DNA from: Clostridia bacterium
GTDB lineage: Bacteria; Bacillota; Clostridia; Christensenellales; CAG-138
Reading direction: 5' to 3'
DNA length: 64,000 nt
Assembly (NCBI GenBank): GCA_017514685.1
Contig: JAFWJN010000026.1
Span: 48,056 to 112,055, forward strand
Part shown: piece after piece, positions 7,747 to 15,770 of the stretch
Layout of the letters: every line of letters starts with the position of its first letter
How positions within the stretch are numbered: position 1 is the first letter of the stretch
Position numbers and translations under genes: made by a program
The notes under the pieces: generated by a model
Seen by the model: the letters and a program-made list of their open reading frames with translations, nothing else
Told to the model about the DNA's origin: nothing
The model's database searches: none

Positions 7747-9096
7747 TTATCTGGGATCCGTTTCGTCCAGAATACGGATCCCTTCCACCGTTCCGAACCG
7801 GTTCAGAGCGGATTCGCGGGCCAAGGCGATCATTTCCACTTCTTTAGCGGTCAGAGGCTGAAGAAGATGCAAAATGCGGGAAGGATCCCTGTATGCGGGA
7901 ACGATTGTATTGCGCGGTCCGTCGGAAATGTTTCTACGGAGTACGAACAGTGGCAGCACGCCTGCGTCGGTCAGAGAGACTTTCCCGGAGAGAGGATCCT
8001 TCTCCAGTGTCAGGCGGGCAAAAATCCCCATCCTTAACCGAAAGCTTTCGCTTGCGACAAAGTTGCCGAGAGAGTACAGGACCAGGCCGGTATACGGGCC
8101 GTCCTCGCGCTCAACGGTCATGTATTCGGCGCTTTTGATCCAGTGCGGGTGCGATCCGATGATGCAGTCCACACCTGCTTCGAAAAGCTGCTTTGCGAGG
8201 GCTTTTGTCGTGTTGGCAGGCCTTTTGTCCGTTTCATAGTCCCAGTGGGGGAACATAATGATAAACTCGGCGCCGGCCTCTTTGACCTGGGAGATGTCGG
8301 TCAGAACTTCAGCGGAGAGCGTTTTGCCGTCATCTGTCAGATGCCCGATCACGGTATGTTCCTCTGAGGTAAGGATATCCCGGTATGCGCCGTTGAGCAC
8401 GCGCGTTGACGCGACGAACCCGACGCGGATGCCGTTGATCTCAACGATGCACGGGTTCTTCCGGTCTTCGGCTCCAAGGTAGGTCCCGGTCTGATAGAAT
8501 CCTTTTTCACGCACCTTTTCAATCGTGCGGTACAGGCCTTTGCCTCCCTTGTCCAGACAATGGTTGTTCGCCGTTGTTAAAAGATCAAACCCGTATTCCT
8601 TTAACGTGTCGAGCATGGAATCGGGAGCGTTGAAGACGGTCAGAAGCGTGTTCGGAGCGGTTACGCCTTCATACCCGACGTCGTCTCCGGCGACAGGGGT
8701 CTCCAAATTTCCACACATCAGGTCGACCGACTGGAAGATCTCCTGAAATGGAGCGAACAGCGTCTCAAACGAATAGGTGCCGTCTTTCTGCAGTGCGTCC
8801 GTGACGAAGATGCTGGGCATCATAATATCGCCGACGGCGCCGATCGTTGCTGTGGCGGGAGAAGGGACGGAAGTAGGCGAAGGGGAAGGCGAAGAGGAAG
8901 GAACCTCGGTGGTCTTTACAGTCGGAACCGGAGTACCGGTCTTTGTGGGAAGATCGGCAGAGGGTTCGACAGGAACGGAGGTGGAAACCGGTTGGGGAGG
9001 AACGTCAACAGCTTCCGGATGCCCTGTGCAGGCAAGTACCGAAAGCAAAACCGATAATACAATGGCCGGAATCAGTTGTCGGATGAATCGTGTCAT
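7747..9096 (-). CDS. CapA-family lipoprotein (metallophosphatase-like)
   Basis: The protein has 449 residues from ATG 9096; a TTG four codons upstream is a weaker alternative. The N-terminus is a lipoprotein signal with lipobox LSVLAC, followed by a proline/threonine/serine linker to about residue 85. The catalytic region then begins ATIGAVGDIMMP, followed by MCGNLETPV, LLTTANNHCLDKG and IIGSHPHWIKS. These are the metal-binding blocks of the CapA/PgsA family, linked to poly-gamma-glutamate or capsule assembly and related to metallophosphoesterases. It is probably anchored on the outer face of the membrane. It lies antisense to the transfer genes and is likely cargo; no pgs biosynthetic partner is nearby. 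Confidence 0.85.
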   Translation of the reverse strand: MTRFIRQLIPAIVLSVLLSVLACTGHPEAVDVPPQPVSTSVPVEPSADLPTKTGTPVPTVKTTEVPSSSPSPSPTSVPSPATATIGAVGDIMMPSIFVTDALQKDGTYSFETLFAPFQEIFQSVDLMCGNLETPVAGDDVGYEGVTAPNTLLTVFNAPDSMLDTLKEYGFDLLTTANNHCLDKGGKGLYRTIEKVREKGFYQTGTYLGAEDRKNPCIVEINGIRVGFVASTRVLNGAYRDILTSEEHTVIGHLTDDGKTLSAEVLTDISQVKEAGAEFIIMFPHWDYETDKRPANTTKALAKQLFEAGVDCIIGSHPHWIKSAEYMTVEREDGPYTGLVLYSLGNFVASESFRLRMGIFARLTLEKDPLSGKVSLTDAGVLPLFVLRRNISDGPRNTIVPAYRDPSRILHLLQPLTAKEVEMIALARESALNRFGTVEGIRILDETDPR

Positions 9097-9158
9097 TTGC
9101 GTTCCCAAAGATCAAAATGATTACTGAACAATCATATCATAACTTATCCGGAGGAAAA

Positions 9159-9485
9159 ATGGAAGCAATCGAGAAGAAAGTTAAAAAACCAAGGCTGGAG
9201 GAACGGGAGACGATCATCAATTTCGATGAACGTTATCCGGAAGCAGACATCTACACCTATAACCAGAGACTGCAGAAGCGTCTGATGCGTTACGCAAAAG
9301 AGCATCCCGAATGCTGCAGACTCGTACGGACCGAACCGGAAGGCACCATGACCTTTTACGTGGATAAGGCAAGGCTGTCAATCGTGCTTCTTGCGCCTTA
9401 CTCGGAAGAAAAACGGAAGCGGTATGCGGAGCATGGAAGAAACAGCCTGCTGATGCAGAAACGAAAAGCAGGGAAGAGCGAATAA
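9159..9485 (+). CDS. Conserved mobile-element protein (unknown function)
   Basis: The start is ATG 9159, four bases after GGAGG (9150-9154); earlier in-frame codons lie inside the divergent promoter region. The 108-residue product contains EERETIINFDERYPEADIY, then YNQRLQKRLMRYAKEHPE and a DKARLSIVLLAPYSEEKR tail. This small family recurs just upstream of VirD4-type coupling proteins in Clostridial conjugative elements, but its function is unknown. The coupling-protein remnant follows immediately. A truncated relative with the same EERETIISFDE start lies at 54446-54625. Confidence 0.65.
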   Translation: MEAIEKKVKKPRLEERETIINFDERYPEADIYTYNQRLQKRLMRYAKEHPECCRLVRTEPEGTMTFYVDKARLSIVLLAPYSEEKRKRYAEHGRNSLLMQKRKAGKSE

Positions 9486-9515
9486 GCCTGTTTCGCCTGG
9501 AAGGGGGTTGAGAGA

Positions 9516-10027
9516 ATCGGACGGAAACAGAAAGAGTATGAATGGATCTACTGGGCAGCATTCGCCGTTCCGGTTATCTGGATCGGGCTGAAGATAGCGC
9601 CGTGTCTGGGAGGCAATCTTGTGGAGATTGCCTCCCGTTTAATGCAATCAGTGAAAAGTCCGTTCCTGATCACCTGGCAGGATAACAGTCTGAAGTGTAT
9701 CCTGGTCTGTCTTGGAATCTACGGGATGTCAGCATTGGCCGTTTACGGGACCAGGCCGAACCTTCGGGAGGGCGAGGAACACGGCTCGGCAAAATGGGGA
9801 ACTCCGAGGCAGCTGAACAGCGTACTGGAACAGAAAGAGAATTTCCTCCTGACCAAAAGAGTCCGGCTCGGGATGGATACTCATAAACACAGAAGAAATC
9901 TCAATACCCTGGTGCTTGGAGGATCGGGAGCCGGCAAAACGAGATTTTTAGCCTTACCGAACATTATGGAGGCGAATTGCTCGTATGTTATCACTGATCC
10001 GAACGGTTACAATTATTACGAACATTG
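9516..10027 (+). pseudogene. Truncated VirD4/TraG-type coupling protein
   Basis: The frame encodes two membrane segments (YEWIYWAAFAVPVIWIGL; CILVCLGIYGMSALAVYG), the conserved EEHGSAKWGTPRQLN segment, and a Walker A loop LVLGGSGAGKTRFLALPN. After VITDP the expected KGE continuation is replaced by NGYNYYEH and a stop, so only about 165 of some 600 residues remain. The natural start context GGGGGTTGAGAGA is followed by ATC (9516) rather than ATG; the next usable start, GTG 9621, would remove the first membrane segment. The ATPase core is missing, so it cannot function. Confidence 0.8.
9608..9636 (+). repeat. Perfect 12-bp stem hairpin inside the coupling-protein remnant
   Basis: GGGAGGCAATCT and AGATTGCCTCCC pair perfectly around TGTGG. 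The only standard in-frame start of the truncated frame (GTG 9621) lies in the loop. No T-run follows, so it is not a classic terminator. Confidence 0.6.
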
Positions 10028-10119
10028 AAAGTTCCCTTTCATCAAGAACAAAACAAAGTTACCAAACAACCAAAAACCCAGTAAAATAGGCATTTTTGAA
10101 GATGCAGAAAGGAGGCATC

Positions 10120-10362
10120 ATGGCGATAGCTAACGCAAAAATCACTGCTTTGTATGAGCGTTTATCACGCGATGACGAGCAACAAGGCGAATCAAACAGC
10201 ATTCTTAATCAGAAGAAGTACCTTGAAGATTACGCAAGAAACAGCGGATTTATGAACAGGTGGAGAAAGACGGTGATCTGCGGCTTCAAAAGGTTGACAT
10301 TTACTTCAAGTTCATCGGTCAATTCGGAGTGGATTACACCGAGGCTGAGATTGAAGCAATGA
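10120..10362 (+). pseudogene. N-terminal remnant of a serine recombinase
   Basis: From ATG 10120 (GGAGG at 10111-10115), residues 1-44 match the catalytic start of large serine recombinases of the TndX/TnpX type (ITALYERLSRDDEQQGESNS, with the nucleophile serine in YxRLS). After NSGF, near base 10251, an internal deletion and frame change follow; the remaining residues in this frame are nonsense. The C-terminal part of the same gene continues in another frame as RIYEQVEKDGDLRLQKVDIY. Most of the catalytic and DNA-binding region is therefore missing. It is clearly different from the intact recombinase at 57759-59378. Confidence 0.78.
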
Positions 10363-11678
10363 AAGAGCAGATTCGACAAGCGAAAGCGACGAAGAAGGTT
10401 CAAAAAAAGAAGCACCGTGCCGAATACAGCGAAGAATACAGGATCCAAAAACGCGATGCCAGGCGGGAGCGTCTAGAAGGACATAGCTTTGAGAAGCGAA
10501 TATGTGAATGGTGTGGCAACGAGTATTATCCAAAGGGAAGCCGAGCCAAGTTTTGCTGTGAGGAATGCCATAAAGCGTCCGATCAGCAAAAGCGAGAACA
10601 GAAACGGCTGGAAGAAAAAGAAGGCCATACCTTCCGACAGAAAAACTGCAAGATCTGCGGCAAGCCATTCTGGCCGACTAACGGTCAGCAGGAGATGTGT
10701 AAACCGTGCAGTAAAGTCAATACGCGAAACAAGCAACGAACGTATTACCACTCTCATATTTCCGAAAAACTGAAGCAGCAGAATCGAGAACACCGTGAGC
10801 AGTTGATGGCAGAAAACGAAGGACATCTCATTCCGAAACGAATCTGTGAATACTGCAGGAAGGAATACTATCCCAACAAGAATCTGCAAAAGTACTGTTC
10901 AAAAGAGTGCGGCAAAAAAGGATACGCACAAATGGACAATGACCGCGATCCAACGAACAAAGAAGGACACAAGTTCTACATGAGGGCTTGTACGGTATGT
11001 GGTCAGATGTACTGGCCCGGCGGACCGAACTCGGTGACGGTTACGATCTCCGTGTCCAGCATGGACTACCGGCAGGGAGCAAGCTATTACGCGTTTGACC
11101 CGGATCAGAAAGAACAGCTGTATGAGATCATGCGTCCGGAGTATTATCAAATGTTTGCTCAGCTGACCGGAGATCTGATTGGAAACGGGGGAGAGTACGG
11201 ATTCGGACTGGATATCAATCCGGATCTGCCCCCGAATGAACAGGGGTATCAGATTGTTCAGGCGGCCAAGCGGTATATCGGGAGAAGTTACTCCAGTATG
11301 GACTGTTCCACGCTTGCGCGTACTGCGTACGCGGACTGCGGCCTGACTTCCATGAACGGTTTATCGTCTATGCGGATGGCACAGAAATGCCTGGAAATGG
11401 GATGGCTGTTTACGGACGCGTCTCAATTGCAGGCAGGGGATCTGATTTTCTTCGCGAGTTTCGATCCGTCACGGGGACCGGATTACTGCAATGACCGGAA
11501 ACGTTGTGGAGACGGAAAATGTAGGAGGTGGATGCATATTCATCATGTGGCGATCTACATCAATGATGAATATCTGATCGACAGTACGGGCGGAGACAAC
11601 AGCGTTCAGATTCGGAAACACTGGGGAATGGATACAAAAACCACGAAATGGGTCTGCTACGGAAGACCGACACAATAA
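10260..11678 (+). CDS. Chimeric ORF: recombinase tail, zinc-ribbon repeats, NlpC/P60 domain
   Basis: This 472-residue frame joins three parts. Residues 1-50 (RLQKVDIYFKFIGQF) are the C-terminal end of the serine recombinase begun at 10120. Residues 73-257 contain four repeats of the form EGHxFxxRxCxxCGxxYxP...C..C; the fourth breaks off at YWPGGPNS. From about residue 258 the sequence is the C-terminal half of a conjugation NlpC/P60 hydrolase (SMDYRQGASYYAFDPDQ), with catalytic Cys349 in SSMDCS and His429 in IHHVAIYI. Such hydrolases cut cell-wall peptides for the transfer channel. The fusion, near base 11028, is in frame. No good start is seen (GTG 10260), so expression is doubtful. Confidence 0.65.
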   Translation: MEKDGDLRLQKVDIYFKFIGQFGVDYTEAEIEAMKEQIRQAKATKKVQKKKHRAEYSEEYRIQKRDARRERLEGHSFEKRICEWCGNEYYPKGSRAKFCCEECHKASDQQKREQKRLEEKEGHTFRQKNCKICGKPFWPTNGQQEMCKPCSKVNTRNKQRTYYHSHISEKLKQQNREHREQLMAENEGHLIPKRICEYCRKEYYPNKNLQKYCSKECGKKGYAQMDNDRDPTNKEGHKFYMRACTVCGQMYWPGGPNSVTVTISVSSMDYRQGASYYAFDPDQKEQLYEIMRPEYYQMFAQLTGDLIGNGGEYGFGLDINPDLPPNEQGYQIVQAAKRYIGRSYSSMDCSTLARTAYADCGLTSMNGLSSMRMAQKCLEMGWLFTDASQLQAGDLIFFASFDPSRGPDYCNDRKRCGDGKCRRWMHIHHVAIYINDEYLIDSTGGDNSVQIRKHWGMDTKTTKWVCYGRPTQ

Positions 11679-11689
11679 GGAGAGAATGG

Positions 11690-12403
11690 ATGACGAAAAA
11701 AGAAAAGATGATTCTTGCGTTCTTGTTCGGGTTTGCGGTTCTGCTAAACTGCGGATTCGCTTTTTTGATCAGTAACCCGGAAGCAGAAAATCCGGAGATT
11801 GAGATAGAAGTACCTGAGCCGATTATCGGCATCACGGTAATGATTCCGACTGAAAAGCCCGAAGATCCGGTGACTATAGGAAGGGTTGTAACTGTAACCC
11901 CGGTTCCGGTGATAGAAGAAAATTTGGTAACGGCGGCTATTATGGCGCTTGAACCGAGTCCAAGTTCAATTCCCAAGCGACATGCGGAAAACTCAAAACC
12001 TAAACAAATCGGGAGTGCATTTCAAATGGAAATCCTGGGAAAAGCCATATCCATTGCTGATAACGTAGATGAGGCTTCATTGGAAAAGACTCCGGGATGG
12101 CTTCCGACTTCTGCAAAGCCGGGAGAGGAAGGAACCTGCGTGATATACGGACACAGGAATCGAAATCATTTGCAAATAATAAAAGATATCAGAATCGGTG
12201 ACGAAATAGTCATTACTGTGACGAGAGGCGCAACTTTCAAATATAGCGTCTGTGAGATTAAGATTCTCGAACCTGGAGAGGCAATTCGAATGGATACCGT
12301 TAATGGAAAACAATTAATGATCGTTACATGTTATCCGTTTTATTATAGCGGGCATGCGCCACAAAAAAAGATAATAATTGGAACAATGACAGTGTTTGAA
12401 TAA
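11690..12403 (+). CDS. Class D-like sortase of the conjugative element
   Basis: The start is ATG 11690 with AAGGAGAG five bases upstream. The 237-residue protein has an N-terminal membrane anchor (residues 6-27, ILAFLFGFAVLLNCGFAFLI), a variable linker to about residue 110, then a sortase fold with TPGWLPTSAKPGEEGTCVIY, catalytic His155 in YGHR and catalytic Cys214 in IVTCYPFYYSG. Sortases cleave sorting signals and attach surface proteins to the wall. The usual catalytic arginine after APQ appears as lysine (HAPQKKIII), which may lower activity. It directly follows the NlpC/P60 segment, as in intact elements. No LPxTG-type substrate is visible in this window. Confidence 0.8.
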   Translation: MTKKEKMILAFLFGFAVLLNCGFAFLISNPEAENPEIEIEVPEPIIGITVMIPTEKPEDPVTIGRVVTVTPVPVIEENLVTAAIMALEPSPSSIPKRHAENSKPKQIGSAFQMEILGKAISIADNVDEASLEKTPGWLPTSAKPGEEGTCVIYGHRNRNHLQIIKDIRIGDEIVITVTRGATFKYSVCEIKILEPGEAIRMDTVNGKQLMIVTCYPFYYSGHAPQKKIIIGTMTVFE

Positions 12404-12456
12404 TTATGATAAGGTGTCGTAATAAAGACCCTTTTCGTGAGTTTGATGAGTATGCC

Positions 12457-12525
12457 AAAGGACGTTCGCTTTTCAAACAAAAGGGTTTAACCGAAGAATC
12501 GGTAACGCTCATGCGAACGTCCTTT
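12457..12525. repeat. 13-bp inverted repeat with 43-base spacing
   Basis: AAAGGACGTTCGC (12457-12469) and GCGAACGTCCTTT (12513-12525) are perfect inverted copies in the gene-poor stretch 12404-13210. The frame between them is open (DEYAKGRSLFKQKGLTEESV), so this may be a remnant of a gene or of a small mobile element. The function is unknown. Confidence 0.55.
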
Positions 12526-12619
12526 AACACATTAGCGATAGTACACGTTCTGATATTGTCAAGGCTATTCACTTGAGTGCAGTATCGGAAGCTGCGTTAT
12601 ATCGTTACGGAATTAACAA

Positions 12620-12892
12620 ATGTCTACCAATGGAAAAGAAATAGTCATTGTTGACATAAATAAAAATGCCACCCGAAATGTTGGTCGTGCACTTCAACGT
12701 GAAGCAGGGACTCATCCAACCGACAGCGGCATCTTTATAGACATTAAATCGCTAAACCAGACTATGTCAATACTTCATATATTCCGTACGGTGAAATCAA
12801 ATATTCTTTTTACGATACAGAACAATAATGAAAAGGCGGAAGATAGAGGGAGCCTGAAAAAGCGGGCATTTCGTCCCGATTCGCGAAATTGA
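12620..12892 (+). pseudogene. Possible decayed ORF in the gene-poor stretch
   Basis: A 90-residue open frame from a GTG contains NVGRALQREAGTHPTDSGIF. No family is recognised and no convincing ribosome binding site precedes it. Nearby frames show protein-like pieces (AVSEAALYRYGINKCLPMEK just upstream in another frame), suggesting remains of one or more frameshifted genes between the conjugative element and cas3. Nothing else codes convincingly in 12404-13210. Confidence 0.2.
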
Positions 12893-12991
12893 AGTCGGAG
12901 TATTTTGCCCTAAAGATTAGATTTAATCATCGGACAGTTTATATCAGAATGAATAAAGCTACCGACACAAGTATAGAGCTTTGCTTCAGAG

Positions 12992-13023
12992 TTTTTGTTG
13001 TCGATTTAAATCGACAACAAAAA
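12992..13023. repeat. Perfect 32-bp palindrome upstream of the cas operon
   Basis: Bases 12992-13023 read the same on both strands: TTTTTGTTGTCGA, then TTTAAA, then TCGACAACAAAAA. The hairpin has a 13-bp arm with a T5/A5 edge, about 190 bases before the cas3 start. It could end transcription from either side or be a binding site for a dimeric regulator. Confidence 0.6.
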
Positions 13024-13210
13024 GTGAAAAGAGCATAAAGCCTTGAAAATTAGTACAACTTGAGATAAGATTATCTTGGCACAAATCATTGTAATAGCAC
13101 ATAGTATCAGAGGCACACTTTTATAAACGTGCTGATGAAGCACATTATTCTATTCATTATTAATAATTTGACAGCAAACAAATATTGCAATCTAAGGAGA
13201 AGAGAACCAA

Positions 13211-15766
13211 ATGGAGACCACATGGCTTTGGGCAAAGAGTGAACCATATTATTCTTTATCCTGTCATATGCTTGATGTAGGATTTTGTGCACAAGCAATT
13301 TTTCTTCACGGTAGTTTTAAATCTACTCTTAGACAATGGGCAGTGACAATTGAAACATCTGAAGAGCAAGCATTAGCTTTGATAGGCTATTTTTCAGCAC
13401 TTCATGATTGGGGTAAAGCACATCCGTTTTTCCAACTTAAGTGGCGGCAAATGCCCTATAAAGATCAACTAGTACGTTTGGGCTTACTCGGCTCAGTATC
13501 GGAAAGCACTTGCGAAAGTTTTCGCCATGAACAGTATTCGAAAGTTTTACTGCGAAAATTGTTGATGAAAAACGGCATTTCGGGATATATGCTTGATGTT
13601 TTGCCTGATATTGTGGGATTGCATCATCAAGGAAAAATGGAAATAAATATCGATACAACCATTCCGAAACGAATGCATCGAGACTCATGGGAGAAATTGC
13701 AAAACGAATTGGAAAAGTATATCCGAGAGACCTATCAACCGGACTTTTCTGCTTTGAATCACGATTGTAAAGATATTAGTTTTTTTTCTACCATCATGCT
13801 AGGAACAATTATATTAGCAGACTGGGTTTGTTCAAGCATGAGAAAGGAGAAAGAACCACAACCCTCTTTGGATTTAGCCAAGTCATGGTTGGAAGAATGC
13901 GGTTTAATTCCGGGCTTACTTATTCCGGAAACAAAACAACTAAACAACTTGTTTCACTGGATGGATCAATCAAGTTTGCGCGGGATACAGCGTTGTGCAG
14001 AGGAACTGCCCTATGAGGAACTTGCATTGATGATAATCGAAGCTCCAATGGGCGAAGGAAAAACTGAAACGGCTCTCTTTGCAGCAAACAGCATTTGCCA
14101 CTACCAGAAGAAGGACGGGTTCTATATTGCTCTTCCGACGACTGCTACAGGCAACCAAATGTACCATCGAGTCAATGAATTGTTTGCCTCTCATAAGTTG
14201 GGTAAGGTCCGATTGCTTCATGGCAACGCTTGGATGGTGGAGATGGCGCAACAGTGTAAAACTGGTGACGAAGATGAGGATAGAGAGCAACGGAGCCAGT
14301 GGCTGTCTCCGCTAAGGAAAGGGCTGTTGAGCCAATTTGCTGTAGGAACAATCGATCAGGCAATGATGGCTGTTTTAGATGCAAAATACAGCATACTCCG
14401 ATTGATGGGGTTATTGGACAAAGTTCTGATCATCGATGAGATTCATGCTTATGATACCTATATGTATGAAATCATACAACGCCTTTTACTCTGGTGCAAG
14501 GCACTGCGTATTCCGGTTATTATGTTATCGGCCACGCTCCCTGATGAAAAAAAGATAAGTTTCCTTCAAGGAACAAAAACATCGAGGGAGATCCGTGTTA
14601 GAAATGAGTATCCGCTGATTACCACTGTTTCATGGAATGGAGATATATGTCAGACAAATGTTTCGGGAAAACCAGCGATACAACGTGATTATCACATCAA
14701 CATTGAATGCATAGGAAACGATTATTCTGCAATAGCATCATTGGTGATGCAAAGAGTGCATCATGGTGGATGTATCTGTGTTTTGATGAATACCGTCAAT
14801 AGGGCACAGCAAGTGTATTTGGAATTAAAAAATCATATCGATCCAAATACGAAACTGTTACTGTTTCATGCAAGATACCCTGCAGAAACAAGACAAGATA
14901 TTGAAGATCAATGCACGTTTCTTTTTGGAAAAGAGGCTGGTGCCAATAGGCCAAGAAGAGCAATATTGGTATGTACGCAGGTAATGGAACAATCATTAGA
15001 CGTTGATTTTGACTCTATGATAACGGATCTTGCTCCTATCGATTTGCTTCTTCAGCGCATGGGACGTGTACATCGGTTTTCAAAGACAATTCGTCCGAGT
15101 GATTTATTGAAACCGTTTATTACGATTATTGCAGGAAAGAATGCAGAGGAAGATTGTGATAACGATTCAATTTATGCGCCACTGTTTTTAAGACGAACGT
15201 TGCGTTTGTTGCAACAGAAAGAGAATATCCAAGTTCCTGAGGAGATGCGACAGTTGACGAATACCGTATATTCTGGACTTCTTGGAAATCAGGAAGAAAT
15301 ATCACGCTGGACAAAACAAAAATTTATGGATTCGCAGTTTGCAACTGCAGCACAAATGGAACTCTGGGGCGAACCGGATACAAGATCAGTTTTTTTCTCT
15401 GAACAAGCTGGACATTTTCGCCTGGAGGAAGAGGAACGACCATTCTGCCAAAGGGCGAAAACTCGGTTGACGGATGATTCCATTAGGATGGTTTTTGTTA
15501 CAGCAGAAGAGATGGGTCGATTTCGGCAAGATTTTTTAGGCGGTGTTTATGATAAAACATTTGCACAAAGCGTTTTAAAAAGAGCATTTAGCATTCGGTT
15601 ACCAGCCAAATGGGATATAGGCAATTTGCCGAAGGGAGTTTATAGAGGGACAGGATTGCTGTGTGGCGTATTCTTACTTGAATCGGAAAATGAATCATTT
15701 GAATGGGATACTTTACGAATATGGAACGATTCAGACCTGGGTATTAGACAAGAAAGACGGAGGTGA
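13211..15766 (+). CDS. cas3: Type I-E Cas3 nuclease-helicase
   Basis: This 851-residue protein is the effector recruited by Cascade to unwind and degrade target DNA. The N-terminal HD nuclease domain has H65-D66 in ALHDWGKAHP, the upstream His in SLSCHMLD, and HH at 138-139 in VGLHHQG. The superfamily 2 helicase domain follows: Walker A at 280-286 (APMGEGKTETA), DEIH at 409-412 (IIDEIHAYD), SATLP at 440-444, and motif VI around QRMGRVHR. All motifs look complete and the length is typical. AAGGAG lies about 12 bases before the ATG. It is the first gene of the operon, and its stop overlaps the ribosome binding site of cse1. Confidence 0.95.
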   Translation: METTWLWAKSEPYYSLSCHMLDVGFCAQAIFLHGSFKSTLRQWAVTIETSEEQALALIGYFSALHDWGKAHPFFQLKWRQMPYKDQLVRLGLLGSVSESTCESFRHEQYSKVLLRKLLMKNGISGYMLDVLPDIVGLHHQGKMEINIDTTIPKRMHRDSWEKLQNELEKYIRETYQPDFSALNHDCKDISFFSTIMLGTIILADWVCSSMRKEKEPQPSLDLAKSWLEECGLIPGLLIPETKQLNNLFHWMDQSSLRGIQRCAEELPYEELALMIIEAPMGEGKTETALFAANSICHYQKKDGFYIALPTTATGNQMYHRVNELFASHKLGKVRLLHGNAWMVEMAQQCKTGDEDEDREQRSQWLSPLRKGLLSQFAVGTIDQAMMAVLDAKYSILRLMGLLDKVLIIDEIHAYDTYMYEIIQRLLLWCKALRIPVIMLSATLPDEKKISFLQGTKTSREIRVRNEYPLITTVSWNGDICQTNVSGKPAIQRDYHINIECIGNDYSAIASLVMQRVHHGGCICVLMNTVNRAQQVYLELKNHIDPNTKLLLFHARYPAETRQDIEDQCTFLFGKEAGANRPRRAILVCTQVMEQSLDVDFDSMITDLAPIDLLLQRMGRVHRFSKTIRPSDLLKPFITIIAGKNAEEDCDNDSIYAPLFLRRTLRLLQQKENIQVPEEMRQLTNTVYSGLLGNQEEISRWTKQKFMDSQFATAAQMELWGEPDTRSVFFSEQAGHFRLEEEERPFCQRAKTRLTDDSIRMVFVTAEEMGRFRQDFLGGVYDKTFAQSVLKRAFSIRLPAKWDIGNLPKGVYRGTGLLCGVFLLESENESFEWDTLRIWNDSDLGIRQERRR

Positions 15767-15770
15767 TAAC

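Larger units (their letters stand above)
1..12403. mobile_element. Left-truncated, decaying integrative conjugative element
   Basis: The region carries backbone genes typical of conjugative elements of gut Clostridia: DUF3846, DUF3991-Toprim, DUF4314, Api92-like, MobC, relaxase, ArdC-like, TTRAP, PcfB/DUF3801, a VirD4-type coupling protein, NlpC/P60 hydrolase and sortase. The left end lies outside the window. No VirB4-like ATPase, VirB6-like channel protein or complete site-specific recombinase is present; the coupling protein is cut off and a recombinase remnant joins it to the hydrolase. The element should not transfer by itself, but relaxase and MobC look complete, so mobilization in trans is conceivable (inference). 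The right boundary is set where recognisable backbone genes stop. Confidence 0.75.

Noticed and set aside
13168-13196. TTGACA with 17-base spacing as cas3 promoter
   Set aside because: The -10 (TCTAAG) is poor and transcription would start after the ribosome binding site.
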